A DNA stretch of 64,000 bases. It comes from Amycolatopsis suaedae. Its GTDB lineage: Bacteria > Actinomycetota > Actinomycetes > Mycobacteriales > Pseudonocardiaceae. A program made the position numbers and the translations under genes. Under the pieces are notes generated by a model, which did no database searches, was not told where the DNA came from, and was given only the letters and a program-made list of their open reading frames with translations. This document shows positions 23,096-31,327 of this stretch, one piece after another. The stretch covers positions 62,001 to 126,000 of the forward strand of contig NZ_SFCC01000010.1 in NCBI RefSeq assembly GCF_004214935.1, written 5' to 3'. The first letter of the stretch is position 1. Each line of letters begins with the position of its first letter.

Positions 23096-23872
23096 ATGTT
23101 CAAGAAGCTGCTTGCCGCCGTGGGTGTCGGCGGAGCCGAGGTCGAGACCGAGCTGCTCACCGCGGGCGTCCAGCCCGGCGGTGTCGTCCGCGGGGTGATC
23201 CGGCTACGCGGTGGCAAGGTGCCCCAGGAAATCCCCGGCGTGCTCGTCGAGTTCGTCACCCGGGTCGAGCACGAGGGCAAGGACAGCGAGGTCGACCTGA
23301 TGCGTGGCTTCGGCCGCACCCGGGTCGCCGGCGCGGTGAACCTCCCGCCGGAGCAGGTCGTCGAGTTCCCGTTCGAGCTGGTCGCACCACTGGAAACCCC
23401 GATCACCTTCTACGACAACCGGCACCTGCGCGGCACCCAGGTCTCGGTGCGCACGATCCTGGAGATCAGCGGCGCCATCGACGCCACCGACACCGACCCG
23501 ATCGGCGTCGGCGCACTGCCCGCGCAGCACACGATCCTGGCCGCGATCGAGGGCCTGGGCTTCCGCCTGCACTCCGCCGACGTCGAAGCCGGCCGCCTGC
23601 GCGGCGTGCGCACCCAGACGCTGCCCTTCTACCAGGAGATCGAGTTCCACGGCTCCCGCCGCTACCCGCGGCTCAAGCAGCTCGAGGTCACCTTCGTCGC
23701 CGACCAGCACGGAATGGACGTGATCCTGGAGGGCGACAAGAAGGCGGGGCTGATCAGCAGCGGCCGTGACCTGGTCAACCTGCTGCGGGTGGACTACGCG
23801 CAGGTCGACCAGGTCAACTGGGCCGCGGAACTCGACGGGCGGCTGTCCTCGATGGGCAGCGGCTGGCTGTAG
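23096..23872 (+). CDS. Sporulation-control protein Spo0M-like (arrestin fold)
   Basis: A 258-residue soluble protein of the Spo0M family. It begins MFKKLLAAVGVGGAEVETEL and has the beta-rich arrestin-like N-domain (VQPGGVVRGVIRLRGGKVPQ; VEFPFELVAPLETPI). The C-terminal half contains LPFYQEIEFHGSRRYPRLKQ and ending with VNLLRVDYAQVDQVNWAAEL. In Bacillus Spo0M affects sporulation onset; in actinomycetes the role is unclear, perhaps in cell-surface or differentiation control. It is monocistronic, with its own gap upstream. It converges with the operon of the membrane protein and ECF sigma factor. Confidence 0.87.
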   Translation: MFKKLLAAVGVGGAEVETELLTAGVQPGGVVRGVIRLRGGKVPQEIPGVLVEFVTRVEHEGKDSEVDLMRGFGRTRVAGAVNLPPEQVVEFPFELVAPLETPITFYDNRHLRGTQVSVRTILEISGAIDATDTDPIGVGALPAQHTILAAIEGLGFRLHSADVEAGRLRGVRTQTLPFYQEIEFHGSRRYPRLKQLEVTFVADQHGMDVILEGDKKAGLISSGRDLVNLLRVDYAQVDQVNWAAELDGRLSSMGSGWL

Positions 23873-23875
23873 GGC

Positions 23876-25180
23876 TCAGCCCGGACGGTGCAGCGGCCCG
23901 TCGTAGAGCAGCTTGCCCGCACCGTCGTAGACCTTGGCGTGCATCGGCGGCAGGTCGGACGAGTTGTTCGGGCCGGGCACCCGGACGTTCTCGGGCTGCC
24001 ACAGGGCGAACGACCCGTTCGCCACGGCAACCTCGACCGGCGCCCGGTCGCCGAACGCCAGGGTCATCCGCGTCGCCCCGGCCGGGACGACCCCGGTGAT
24101 CACCTCCTCCGCCATGGCATTGCCCTCTCCCCCCGGCGTCGCGGTGATGTTCACCGTGTCGTACGCGATGACCCGCACCGGCGGGCCGTCACCGAGCGGG
24201 AGCGTCATCGCGTGCTGCTCCCGGACGTTCACGTCCGTGGTCGCCATCGAGAGTCCCTCGGCGCAGGTCACCCACGCTCCGTCGGCCCTGCCGGTCACCA
24301 GCCGCCCGTATCCCTTGCTGAGTAGCACCCCCGGCTCGTAGCTCTGCGGATCGGACACCGGCCGCCTGGATTTGGCGAGGCAGTCCCCGAGGAACCGGCC
24401 CGCCTCCGACACCCGGTCCACCGGCGCCACCGGACGGTCCTCAATGGACACCAGCGGCGCGGGTGCGGGCGGGAGGTTGACCGGACCGGCCGGGTTCGGC
24501 TGGGCCTCGCGATACGGCGCCACGGCATACGTCGTGCCCTCCGGCCGCTCGCTCACGGCGGTGGCGAACAGGCCTTCGCCGACGGGGATGCCACCTTCGG
24601 CACTGCTGCCCCCGGCGTGGAACGCGTGGACCATGACCTCGTCCCAGCCCGGATCCGCGACACCGGCGACGATGCCGTTGGCGCTGGCCAGCAGGACGCC
24701 CGTCCTCGTGCCCGGCGCGTAGCCAGGGGTGGCGCCGGGGTCGCTGACGGTCACGGTGGTCCGGGTCGTCACGCAGAACAACGGCTTGCCGTCGACCCGG
24801 GCGGCCACCACGGTCGGCTGCAGGTAGTGACTCTCGGCCACGGTGAACACCGGGACCCAGGTGGACCGGTCCGGAAGAGTCCTGCCCGACGTGCGTACCG
24901 CGGCCCAGCACCGGTCCAGCTCCCTGGCGGCCAGCGCGGCGTCCAGGCCGGGGCCCTGGATGATCTCGCGTGGTGGCGGCGGTGTCGCCACCGGCTCCGG
25001 CTCGCCGAGCTGGGACACCACCACGGCACCGCTGCCCGCGAGCACCACGACGGCCGCCGCGGCGGCGAGGTGCGTGCCGCGACGCGGCCGCCGGTTCATT
25101 CCCTCGTCCAGCTTCGCCCGCATCCGTTCGCGTACCGCGTCCGGCAGCACACGGCGCTCGGGCAGCTTCAGGTCGTTCAC
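23876..25180 (-). CDS. Membrane-anchored protein coupled to an ECF sigma factor (possible anti-sigma)
   Basis: A 434-residue protein with a short cytoplasmic N-terminus (about 37 residues), one membrane helix (HLAAAAAVVVLAGSGAVVV) and a long extracytoplasmic part rich in beta structure, with cysteines near RCWAAVRTS, LFCVTT, FLGDCLAK and VTCAEG that could pair. Its ATG overlaps the stop of the sigma gene (25177-25180), the classical position of an anti-sigma factor. However, no zinc-binding HxxxCxxC motif is seen in the N-terminus. It may instead be a sensor or target. The extracytoplasmic region is probably the signal-receiving part. Confidence 0.65.
   Translation of the reverse strand: MNDLKLPERRVLPDAVRERMRAKLDEGMNRRPRRGTHLAAAAAVVVLAGSGAVVVSQLGEPEPVATPPPPREIIQGPGLDAALAARELDRCWAAVRTSGRTLPDRSTWVPVFTVAESHYLQPTVVAARVDGKPLFCVTTRTTVTVSDPGATPGYAPGTRTGVLLASANGIVAGVADPGWDEVMVHAFHAGGSSAEGGIPVGEGLFATAVSERPEGTTYAVAPYREAQPNPAGPVNLPPAPAPLVSIEDRPVAPVDRVSEAGRFLGDCLAKSRRPVSDPQSYEPGVLLSKGYGRLVTGRADGAWVTCAEGLSMATTDVNVREQHAMTLPLGDGPPVRVIAYDTVNITATPGGEGNAMAEEVITGVVPAGATRMTLAFGDRAPVEVAVANGSFALWQPENVRVPGPNNSSDLPPMHAKVYDGAGKLLYDGPLHRPG
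24437..24449. repeat. One-mismatch copy of the GTCCANNNTGGAC palindrome
   Basis: GTCCTCAATGGAC differs at one base (T for A) from the consensus, inside the membrane-anchored protein gene. Confidence 0.4.
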
Positions 25181-25764
25181 TTCTCCTCCAGCCGGCTACG
25201 CAGGCGCGCGCGGGCGCGGGACAGGTTGGTGCGCACGGTGACCTCGGCGGTGCCGAGCAGTTCGGCGACGTCTGCGGTGGGCAGCTCGCCGAGCAGGCAC
25301 AGCTCGGCCACCCGCCGTTGCGCCGCCGGCAGCTCCCGGATCGCGGCGACCACCGTCGTCAGGCGCCGCTCACCGTCGAGCCGGTCGGCCACCGAGTCGG
25401 CGTGATCGGGATGGTCGCCTGCCGGCGGCACCTTACGCAGCAGCCGCAGCCTGCGGGCGCCGCTGCGGCGCTCGGTGCGGGCCAGGTTGCCCGCGACGGC
25501 GTACAGCCACGGCAGCGCGGAGTCGTGCACGAGGGTGACTCGCTCACGCCTGCGCCACGCGGTGAGGAACGTCGCCGACGTCAGGTCCTCGGCCTGCGCC
25601 CAGGACCCGGTCAGCCGGTACGCGTGGTTCCACACCGCCTGCGCGTGACGTTCGAAGAGCTCGCCGAACGCCGTCCGGTCGCCTCCCGCCGCGCGCCCCC
25701 AGAGTTCGGCGTCGGCCGATGGCTCACCCACCGTGCCCGCCGACATGTTCGCAGTGGTCGTCAC
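25177..25764 (-). CDS. ECF-type RNA polymerase sigma factor (SigE-like)
   Basis: A 195-residue ECF sigma factor. Region 2 includes DRTAFGELFERHAQAVWNHA and GSWAQAEDLTSATFLTAWRR. A linker leads to region 4 with ELPTADVAELLGTAEVTVRT and NLSRARARLRSRLEEK (the SRAR DNA-recognition helix). It should direct transcription of a stress or cell-envelope regulon. The longest start is GTG at 25764; an internal ATG at 25746 would give 189 residues, and both are plausible. The stop overlaps the start of the membrane-anchored partner by 4 bp. It is separate from the ECF42 factor at 5088. Confidence 0.9.
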   Translation of the reverse strand: MTTTANMSAGTVGEPSADAELWGRAAGGDRTAFGELFERHAQAVWNHAYRLTGSWAQAEDLTSATFLTAWRRRERVTLVHDSALPWLYAVAGNLARTERRSGARRLRLLRKVPPAGDHPDHADSVADRLDGERRLTTVVAAIRELPAAQRRVAELCLLGELPTADVAELLGTAEVTVRTNLSRARARLRSRLEEK

Positions 25765-25806
25765 ATCCGGGTGTTGCCGGCACGAGCGGCAGTGTTGCAG
25801 CCCGGC

Positions 25807-26622
25807 CTAGGTGGTGTCCTCCTGAACACGGGTGACCAGCTGGGTCGGGTTGACGAACCGCAACGCGATCAGCAGCAGTACCAGCATCGACGCGGTGTAG
25901 ATGGTCGCCATCGCGTCGACCGACTGGTTGGCCCTGATCCCGGCGGCGAACACCGAGTTGTACAGCGCGACGACCAGCGTCGTGCTGTCCGGGCCCGCGG
26001 TGAGGAAGGTCAGCTCGAACATGCCGACCGTGCGCACCAGCACGAGGATGCCCGCGGCGAGGATCCCGGGCAGCAGCAGCGGGGCCAGGATGCGCGTGAA
26101 CACCGCCGTCGTCCGCGCGCCGCTCATCCGCGCCGCCGCCTCGATCTTCGGGTCGATCTGCTCGATGAACGGCGTCATCGTGAGGATCACGAACGGCACC
26201 GACGGCACCAGGTTGGCCAGGATCACGCCGGTCAGCGATCCGGCGAGCTGGAACTTGTACAACACGGTCGCCAGCGGGATGCCGTAGGTGATCGGCGGAA
26301 CCAGGATGGGCAGGACGAACAGCAGCATCAGCGCCTTCTTGCCGGGGAAGCTCCGCCGGGCCAGCGCGTACGCGGCCGGGACGCCGATCAGCAGGGAGAC
26401 CGCGATGACCACCAGCGCCACCACCGCCGTCACCAGCAGCACCTTGGACAGGCCGAACTCCCGCCAGGCGTCGCCGTACCAGTGGGTGGTGAACCCCTCC
26501 GGCAGCCAGGTGCCGAACCAGCGCTGCCCGAACGAGTCGACGACCACCGAGGCCACCAGCGCGATCAGGTTGACGAAGAAGAACGCCACCACCGCCCAGA
26601 TGATCCAGCGTCCGGGACTCAT
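25807..26622 (-). CDS. ABC transporter permease (PotC/YdcV-like)
   Basis: A 271-residue membrane protein with six helices and the ABC_tran binding-protein-dependent transport core. The coupling EAA-like loop is AAARMSGARTTAVFTRILAP (EAA...G). In this pair with PotB-like and PotA-like partners the substrate may be polyamine, thiamine, iron or aminoethylphosphonate. The ATG at 26622 overlaps the preceding permease stop by 4 bp. It is the last gene of a four-gene importer operon. Confidence 0.88.
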   Translation of the reverse strand: MSPGRWIIWAVVAFFFVNLIALVASVVVDSFGQRWFGTWLPEGFTTHWYGDAWREFGLSKVLLVTAVVALVVIAVSLLIGVPAAYALARRSFPGKKALMLLFVLPILVPPITYGIPLATVLYKFQLAGSLTGVILANLVPSVPFVILTMTPFIEQIDPKIEAAARMSGARTTAVFTRILAPLLLPGILAAGILVLVRTVGMFELTFLTAGPDSTTLVVALYNSVFAAGIRANQSVDAMATIYTASMLVLLLIALRFVNPTQLVTRVQEDTT

Positions 26623-27497
26623 CCCTTACCTCCGGTCGCGCCGCGGTAGAGGCTCGCCCGCCAGGCCATGACCAGGCCGATGATCACCAGCATGACCACC
26701 GCCATGATCATCGCGATGGCCGAGCCCATCGAGTAGTCGTACTCCTGGAACGCCGCGTCGTAGGCGGCGATGGAGATCACCCGCGTCGACCCGGCCGGGT
26801 CACCGACCAGCTGGGCCGAGGGGAACACGGAGAACGCCATCACGAACGACAGGCAGAACGTGATGGCCAGCCCGGGTGCCAGCAGCGGCAACGTGATCCG
26901 GCGGAAGCGCTGCCACCAGCCCGCGCCGAGCGTGGCCGCCGCCCGCTCCAGCGACGGGTCGATGCCGGACAGGTAGGACGTGGTCAGCAGGAACGCGAAC
27001 GGGAACCCGGTGATCACCAGCGACAGCAGCACACCGGTGTAGTTGTGGATCAGCGGCAGCGGGGCGTCGATCAGCCCGATGCCCCGCAGTGCCTTGTTGA
27101 GCCAGCCGGCCGGACCGCCGTACATGATCAGGCCCTGTGCGGTGAGCACCGTGCCCAGCGTGATCGGGACGACGAGAATCGTGGTGAGGAGCCGTTTTCC
27201 GCGCATCTTCCCGCGCATGACGTAGGCGATCGGCACCGACGCCAGCACGTTGATCAGCGTGGCGGGCAGGCTGATCGCCAGCGTCGTCCACACGGTGTCC
27301 CGCAGGTAAGGCTCGCTGAGGAACCGCGCGTAGTTGGCGAACGGGCCACCGCCCGACCGCGGCGCGAACGACAGCTGCAGCCCGTACAGGAACGGGTAAC
27401 AGAACAACGCCACCGCGAACGCGACCGCGGGCGCCAGCAGCCACAGCGTGCGGTCGACGCCACGTTCGGCGAGCCGGTGCCGCAGGGTCGCGGTCAC
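26619..27497 (-). CDS. ABC transporter permease (PotB-like)
   Basis: A 292-residue permease with six membrane helices and a basic cytoplasmic N-terminus. The coupling loop is ERAAATLGAGWWQRFRRITL (EAA-type motif). It forms the transmembrane channel with the PotC-like permease encoded next. Start and stop overlap both neighbours by 4 bp, so all parts are coupled in translation. No substrate can be assigned from the sequence alone. Confidence 0.88.
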   Translation of the reverse strand: MTATLRHRLAERGVDRTLWLLAPAVAFAVALFCYPFLYGLQLSFAPRSGGGPFANYARFLSEPYLRDTVWTTLAISLPATLINVLASVPIAYVMRGKMRGKRLLTTILVVPITLGTVLTAQGLIMYGGPAGWLNKALRGIGLIDAPLPLIHNYTGVLLSLVITGFPFAFLLTTSYLSGIDPSLERAAATLGAGWWQRFRRITLPLLAPGLAITFCLSFVMAFSVFPSAQLVGDPAGSTRVISIAAYDAAFQEYDYSMGSAIAMIMAVVMLVIIGLVMAWRASLYRGATGGKG

Positions 27498-28549
27498 GGC
27501 GCGAACACCAGCACCCGCTCGGCGGGCACGCTGATCCGCACACTGTCCCCTGAGGACAGTCGCTTGTCGGTGCGAAAGTACACCGGCTCGCCCCCCGGCA
27601 GCCGGGCCGAGACCGACAGCTCCCTGCCGTGGTACTCGACGATCTCGACGACCACCTCGGCACTGTTGCCGGCGGCGTCACCGACGACGAAGTCCTCCGG
27701 CCGGATCGCCGCGACGGCCTGCCCCTCGCGCAGGCCGTCGCGGTTCGTTCCGGTGAGCCGCACCCCGTGTCCCTCGACGACCACCCCGGTTTCAGTTCCT
27801 TCGACGACGCCGAGCCGCAACAGGTTCCGGTATCCCATGAATCCGGCGACATATCTGTTGGCAGGCTGCGCGTAGACCTCCTCCGGCGTGCCGACCTGCT
27901 GCACGGTGCCGTCACGCAACACGACGAGCCGGTCGGCCAGCGACAACGCCTCCTCCTGGTCGTGGGTGACGTACACGGTGGTCAGTCCCAGCGTCTGGTG
28001 CAGCCTGCGGATCTCCATCCGCATCTCCAGCCGCAGCTTCGCGTCCAAATTGGACAGCGGTTCGTCCATCAGGACCAGCGGCGGCTCCAGCACGATGGCC
28101 CTGGCGATGGCGACCCGCTGCTGCTGGCCGCCGGAGAGCTGGCCGGGGTACTTGCCGGCCTGGTCGGTCAGCTGCACCAGCCGCAGCGCCTCGTCGGTGC
28201 GCCGCGCCAGTTCGGCCCGGCCGACCCTGCGCATCCGCAGTCCGAATGCGATGTTGTCCCGTACGGAGAGGTGCGGGAACAGCGCGTAGTTCTGGAACAC
28301 CATGCCGAAGCCGCGCTGCTCGGGTGGCAGTCCGTCGATGCGCCGGTCGTCGAGCCAGATCCCGCCGCCGGTCAGCGGGAGCAGGCCGGCCAGGCAGTTC
28401 AGCGCGGTGGACTTGCCGCACCCGGACGGGCCGAGCAACGCCACGAACTCGCCGCCTGCGATGGTCAGGTTCAGCTCGTCCAGCGCGGTGTGCGTGCCGA
28501 ACCGGCGGCTCACGCCCGCCAGCCGCAGCTGCGTGAAATCCCCGGTCAC
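27494..28549 (-). CDS. ABC transporter ATP-binding protein (PotA-like, TOBE domain)
   Basis: A 351-residue ATPase with Walker A GPSGCGKST, Q-loop in FGMVFQNYALFPHLSV, signature LSGGQQQRVAIARAIVLEPP, Walker B LVLMDEPLSNLDAKLR and switch His in YVTHDQEEALSLAD. The C-terminal ~110 residues form a TOBE-type regulatory domain. This architecture is that of PotA/FbpC/ThiQ-like importers. GTG at 28549 overlaps the substrate-binding gene stop; a longer in-frame extension to 28798 is only the antisense/overlap shadow of the binding-protein gene. A GTCCANNNTGGAC palindrome lies within it. Confidence 0.93.
   Translation of the reverse strand: MTGDFTQLRLAGVSRRFGTHTALDELNLTIAGGEFVALLGPSGCGKSTALNCLAGLLPLTGGGIWLDDRRIDGLPPEQRGFGMVFQNYALFPHLSVRDNIAFGLRMRRVGRAELARRTDEALRLVQLTDQAGKYPGQLSGGQQQRVAIARAIVLEPPLVLMDEPLSNLDAKLRLEMRMEIRRLHQTLGLTTVYVTHDQEEALSLADRLVVLRDGTVQQVGTPEEVYAQPANRYVAGFMGYRNLLRLGVVEGTETGVVVEGHGVRLTGTNRDGLREGQAVAAIRPEDFVVGDAAGNSAEVVVEIVEYHGRELSVSARLPGGEPVYFRTDKRLSSGDSVRISVPAERVLVFAP
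28043..28055. repeat. GTCCANNNTGGAC palindrome in the ABC ATPase gene
   Basis: Perfect copy, GTCCAAATTGGAC, which is palindromic through its spacer as well apart from the central base. Confidence 0.6.
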
Positions 28550-29763
28550 TTCTTGACCTTGCCGCCGCCGACTTCCCTGTTCCACCGGTCGAACGCCTTG
28601 ACCTGCTCGGACGCTGACAGCGACGGCTGTTTCGGGTACTGCTCGATCCACCGCTCGTACTCGGGCCTGCCGAACCGCGCGATGACGTCCCTGCTCTCCC
28701 GCGGCGCCATGTCCAGCGTCACGCCCTTGACCGCCGGGCCGGGGTAGAAGTAGCCCTTGTCGTAGGCGATGGCCTGCTGGTCCGGCTTGAGCATCCACTG
28801 GATCAGCAGCAGGATCGCCGACAGCTGGTCGGCCGACAGCCCCTTGGGCACCAGGACGTACTGGGCGTCGGTCACCCAGGTCATCGGCTGCATCATGCCG
28901 ACCTTGACGGTGTCCGGCACGGTGCCGAGCACGCGCGGGTTGATGTCCCAGCCGGTGGTCGACATGACCATGTTCACCGAGCCGGACGCGAGGTTCTTCA
29001 TCACCTCGGTGGTGCCCGACGGGTAGTAGTCGACGTACTGGCCGAGCTCCTTCAGGAACGCCCAGGTCTTCTCCCAGCCGTTCTCCGGGTCCTTCGGGTT
29101 GACGTCACCGAGCAGGTAGGGCAGGCCCATCAGGAAGGTCCGGCCGGGGCCGGAGTTGGCCGGGTTGGCGTACTGGAACCTGCCCGGGTTGGCCCTGGCC
29201 CACTCCAGCAGCGTCCGCGGCGAGTCCGGGACCTGCGGCACCGCGGCCGGGTTGTACTCCAGCAGCGGGCCCGACGGGTAGTAGACGACCTCCACGCCGT
29301 GGCCGTCGGCCAGTTGCTGCATGGCGGCCGCGGGTGGCAGGTAGTTGTCCAGCAGGCCGGGGAACCGGTCGGCGAAGTCGGGCAGGATCTTGGTCAGCAC
29401 GCCCTGCGCGATCCCGGCGGACAGGCCGTCGGTGCCGCTGAGCACGAGGTGGGTCTGCGCCACGCCGCCGTCCTGCTCGGCCTTGAGCTTGCCGGCCATC
29501 GACGGTGCCGGCGCGGTCGAGTAGGTGATGTTGCCGATGACGTCGGGGTTGGCCGCCTTGAAGTTCTCGATCATCGGCTTGGTCAGCTGCAGGTTGCCCG
29601 CGATGTCGAGGATGTTCAGCGACACCGGCGCGCTCGGCTTGGCGGGCACGGAGCCCGCGCCGACCTGCTCGGCCTGCTGACCACCCGGTGCTCCGCAGGC
29701 GGTGGCGATCAGTCCGGCGACCGCGACGAGGGCGACGATCCGGGGTCCACTGCGACGGTGCAT
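28546..29763 (-). CDS. ABC transporter solute-binding lipoprotein
   Basis: A 405-residue extracellular binding protein (family 1/PotD-like). The lipoprotein signal ends LIATACG, with lipidation at the Cys. The mature protein contains repeated segments typical of bilobal binding proteins (NFKAANPDVIGNITYSTAPA; LYLLGDVNPKDPENGWEKTW-like region). It captures the solute and feeds it to the two permeases encoded downstream. ATG 29763 has a GGGAAGAG ribosome site; upstream in-frame codons are not preferred. It is the first gene of the operon; the AT-rich stretch ahead of it (about 29795-29820) is the likely promoter. The ligand is unknown. Confidence 0.9.
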   Translation of the reverse strand: MHRRSGPRIVALVAVAGLIATACGAPGGQQAEQVGAGSVPAKPSAPVSLNILDIAGNLQLTKPMIENFKAANPDVIGNITYSTAPAPSMAGKLKAEQDGGVAQTHLVLSGTDGLSAGIAQGVLTKILPDFADRFPGLLDNYLPPAAAMQQLADGHGVEVVYYPSGPLLEYNPAAVPQVPDSPRTLLEWARANPGRFQYANPANSGPGRTFLMGLPYLLGDVNPKDPENGWEKTWAFLKELGQYVDYYPSGTTEVMKNLASGSVNMVMSTTGWDINPRVLGTVPDTVKVGMMQPMTWVTDAQYVLVPKGLSADQLSAILLLIQWMLKPDQQAIAYDKGYFYPGPAVKGVTLDMAPRESRDVIARFGRPEYERWIEQYPKQPSLSASEQVKAFDRWNREVGGGKVKK

Positions 29764-29956
29764 GGCTCTTCCCTCCGTGCCACTGGTGTGCCGCATCATA
29801 TATCAGATTTCACACTTCGGTGACCAGCACCACTAGGCCGTCAACAGGCCGTCAACGGCAGGCGCGGAGGCGTCAGTAGACCGTTCGGCCGCGGCACGCG
29901 TTCGCCGAACGGGGTTGTCCTGGGGGTGTACCGACACCACCGACCAGGAGGTTCCC

Positions 29957-31270
29957 GTGACACTCGCCGAGCTGCTCCCCAGCGTGGGACGCACCGTGGC
30001 CGACCGGCTCGACGCCGAGGCCTGGCCGCCGGGGACGCGGCTCGACGGCGACCTCGTGTTCGCCGGGGTACCGGCCGGGACGCTCGCGGCACGGTTCGGC
30101 ACCCCCGCGTACCTGATCGACGAGGCCGAAGTCCGCCGCCGAGCGCGGGCCTACCGCGACGCGCTGCCCGGCGTCGAGGTCGCGTTCGCGGGCAAGGCGC
30201 TGTGCTGCCGCGCGGTGCTGCGCTGGCTGGCCGAGGAGGGGCTGTCACTGGACACCTGTTCCGGCGGGGAGGTGGCGATGGCCCGCTCGGCGGGCTTTCC
30301 GGCCGACCGGATCCTGTTGCACGGCAACGCGAAGACCCCGGAGGACCTGAAGGCCGCGCTGGGTTACGGCGTCGGCCGGATCGTGCTCGACTCACTCGAC
30401 GAAATCGACCAGCTCGGCGCGCTGACCGCCAGGCAGGACGTGTTGATCCGGGTGACCCCGGACGTCGACGGCGACACCCACCGCAAGATCAACACCGGTA
30501 CCGAGGGGCAGAAGTTCGGCTTCTCGCTGCGACCGTCCGTGCCGGACAACCTCGACCGGGCCGTGGCCACCGTGCTCGGCCAGCCCGGCCTGCGACTGGT
30601 CGGGCTGCACTGCCACATCGGCTCGCAGGTGTCCAGAGTGGACCGTTACGAGCTGGCCGCACGCAGGATGGTCGCCGCGCTGGCGCGGATTCGCGCCACC
30701 TACGGGATCGAGCTGCCGCAGCTCGACCTCGGCGGCGGGCACGCGGGCACCGGTTTCGACCTGACCGGGTTCGCCGCCCGCGTCCGGGTGGCGCTGGCCT
30801 ACGAGTGCACGGCACACGGGCTGGCCGAGCCGAGGCTGACCGTCGAGCCCGGCCGCGCCATCGTCGCGCGGGCCGGGATCACGCTGTACCGGGTATGCGC
30901 GGTGAAGCGGGGCAGCTCGACGTTCGTCGCGGTGGACGGCGGGATGAGCGACAACCCGCGGCCCGCCCTGTACGGCGCCCGCTACACCGCGCGGCTGGCC
31001 GGCCGGGTCAGCCACGCCCCGCGGGTGCCGGTGACGGTCGTCGGCAGGCACTGCGAGTCGGGCGACGTGCTGGCCGAGGACGTCCCGCTCCCCGGCGACG
31101 TCCGCGCGGGCGACCTGCTGGCCGTCCCCGGCACCGGCGCGTACCACCAGTCGCTGGCGTCGAACTACAACCTGGTCGGGCGACCGCCGCTGGTCGGCGT
31201 GCGGGACGGGGTCGCGCGCCTGCTGGTCCGCAGGGAGACCGAGGAGGACCTGCTGGCCCGGGAGGCCTGA
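29957..31270 (+). CDS. Diaminopimelate decarboxylase family (LysA-like)
   Basis: A 437-residue fold-type III PLP decarboxylase. Lys80 in VAFAGKALCC binds PLP, HCHIGSQ is the second signature, LDLGGGHAGTGF is the phosphate-binding Gly loop, and CESGDVLAEDVPLP is the active-site Cys motif that closes the partner's site. This is the architecture of LysA, which forms L-lysine from meso-diaminopimelate. It stands alone: no argS, hom or thr genes, the usual actinobacterial lysA neighbours, are here, so it may be a second copy serving specialised metabolism. GTG 29957 has a perfect AGGAGG site. Confidence 0.85.
   Translation: MTLAELLPSVGRTVADRLDAEAWPPGTRLDGDLVFAGVPAGTLAARFGTPAYLIDEAEVRRRARAYRDALPGVEVAFAGKALCCRAVLRWLAEEGLSLDTCSGGEVAMARSAGFPADRILLHGNAKTPEDLKAALGYGVGRIVLDSLDEIDQLGALTARQDVLIRVTPDVDGDTHRKINTGTEGQKFGFSLRPSVPDNLDRAVATVLGQPGLRLVGLHCHIGSQVSRVDRYELAARRMVAALARIRATYGIELPQLDLGGGHAGTGFDLTGFAARVRVALAYECTAHGLAEPRLTVEPGRAIVARAGITLYRVCAVKRGSSTFVAVDGGMSDNPRPALYGARYTARLAGRVSHAPRVPVTVVGRHCESGDVLAEDVPLPGDVRAGDLLAVPGTGAYHQSLASNYNLVGRPPLVGVRDGVARLLVRRETEEDLLAREA
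30631..30643. repeat. GTCCANNNTGGAC palindrome in the lysA-like gene
   Basis: Perfect copy with spacer GAG. Confidence 0.6.
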
Positions 31271-31282
31271 GCCCGGATGCCG

Positions 31283-31315
31283 GGGCCCTCACGGCGTCTG
31301 CTGCCGTGAGGGCCC
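31283..31315. terminator. Bidirectional hairpin terminator between lysA-like and tex
   Basis: GGGCCCTCACGGC (31283-31295) and its exact complement (31303-31315) form a perfect 13-bp stem with a 7-nt loop. It lies between two convergent stop codons, so it can serve both directions. There is no T-run, as usual in high-GC actinomycetes. Confidence 0.85.
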
Positions 31316-31327
31316 GGTCGCGTGCGG

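Noticed and set aside
29820..29956. Lysine riboswitch ahead of the LysA-like gene
   Set aside because: The leader is short and lacks the conserved junction and loops. Only a small direct repeat (AGGCCGTCAAC twice) was seen.
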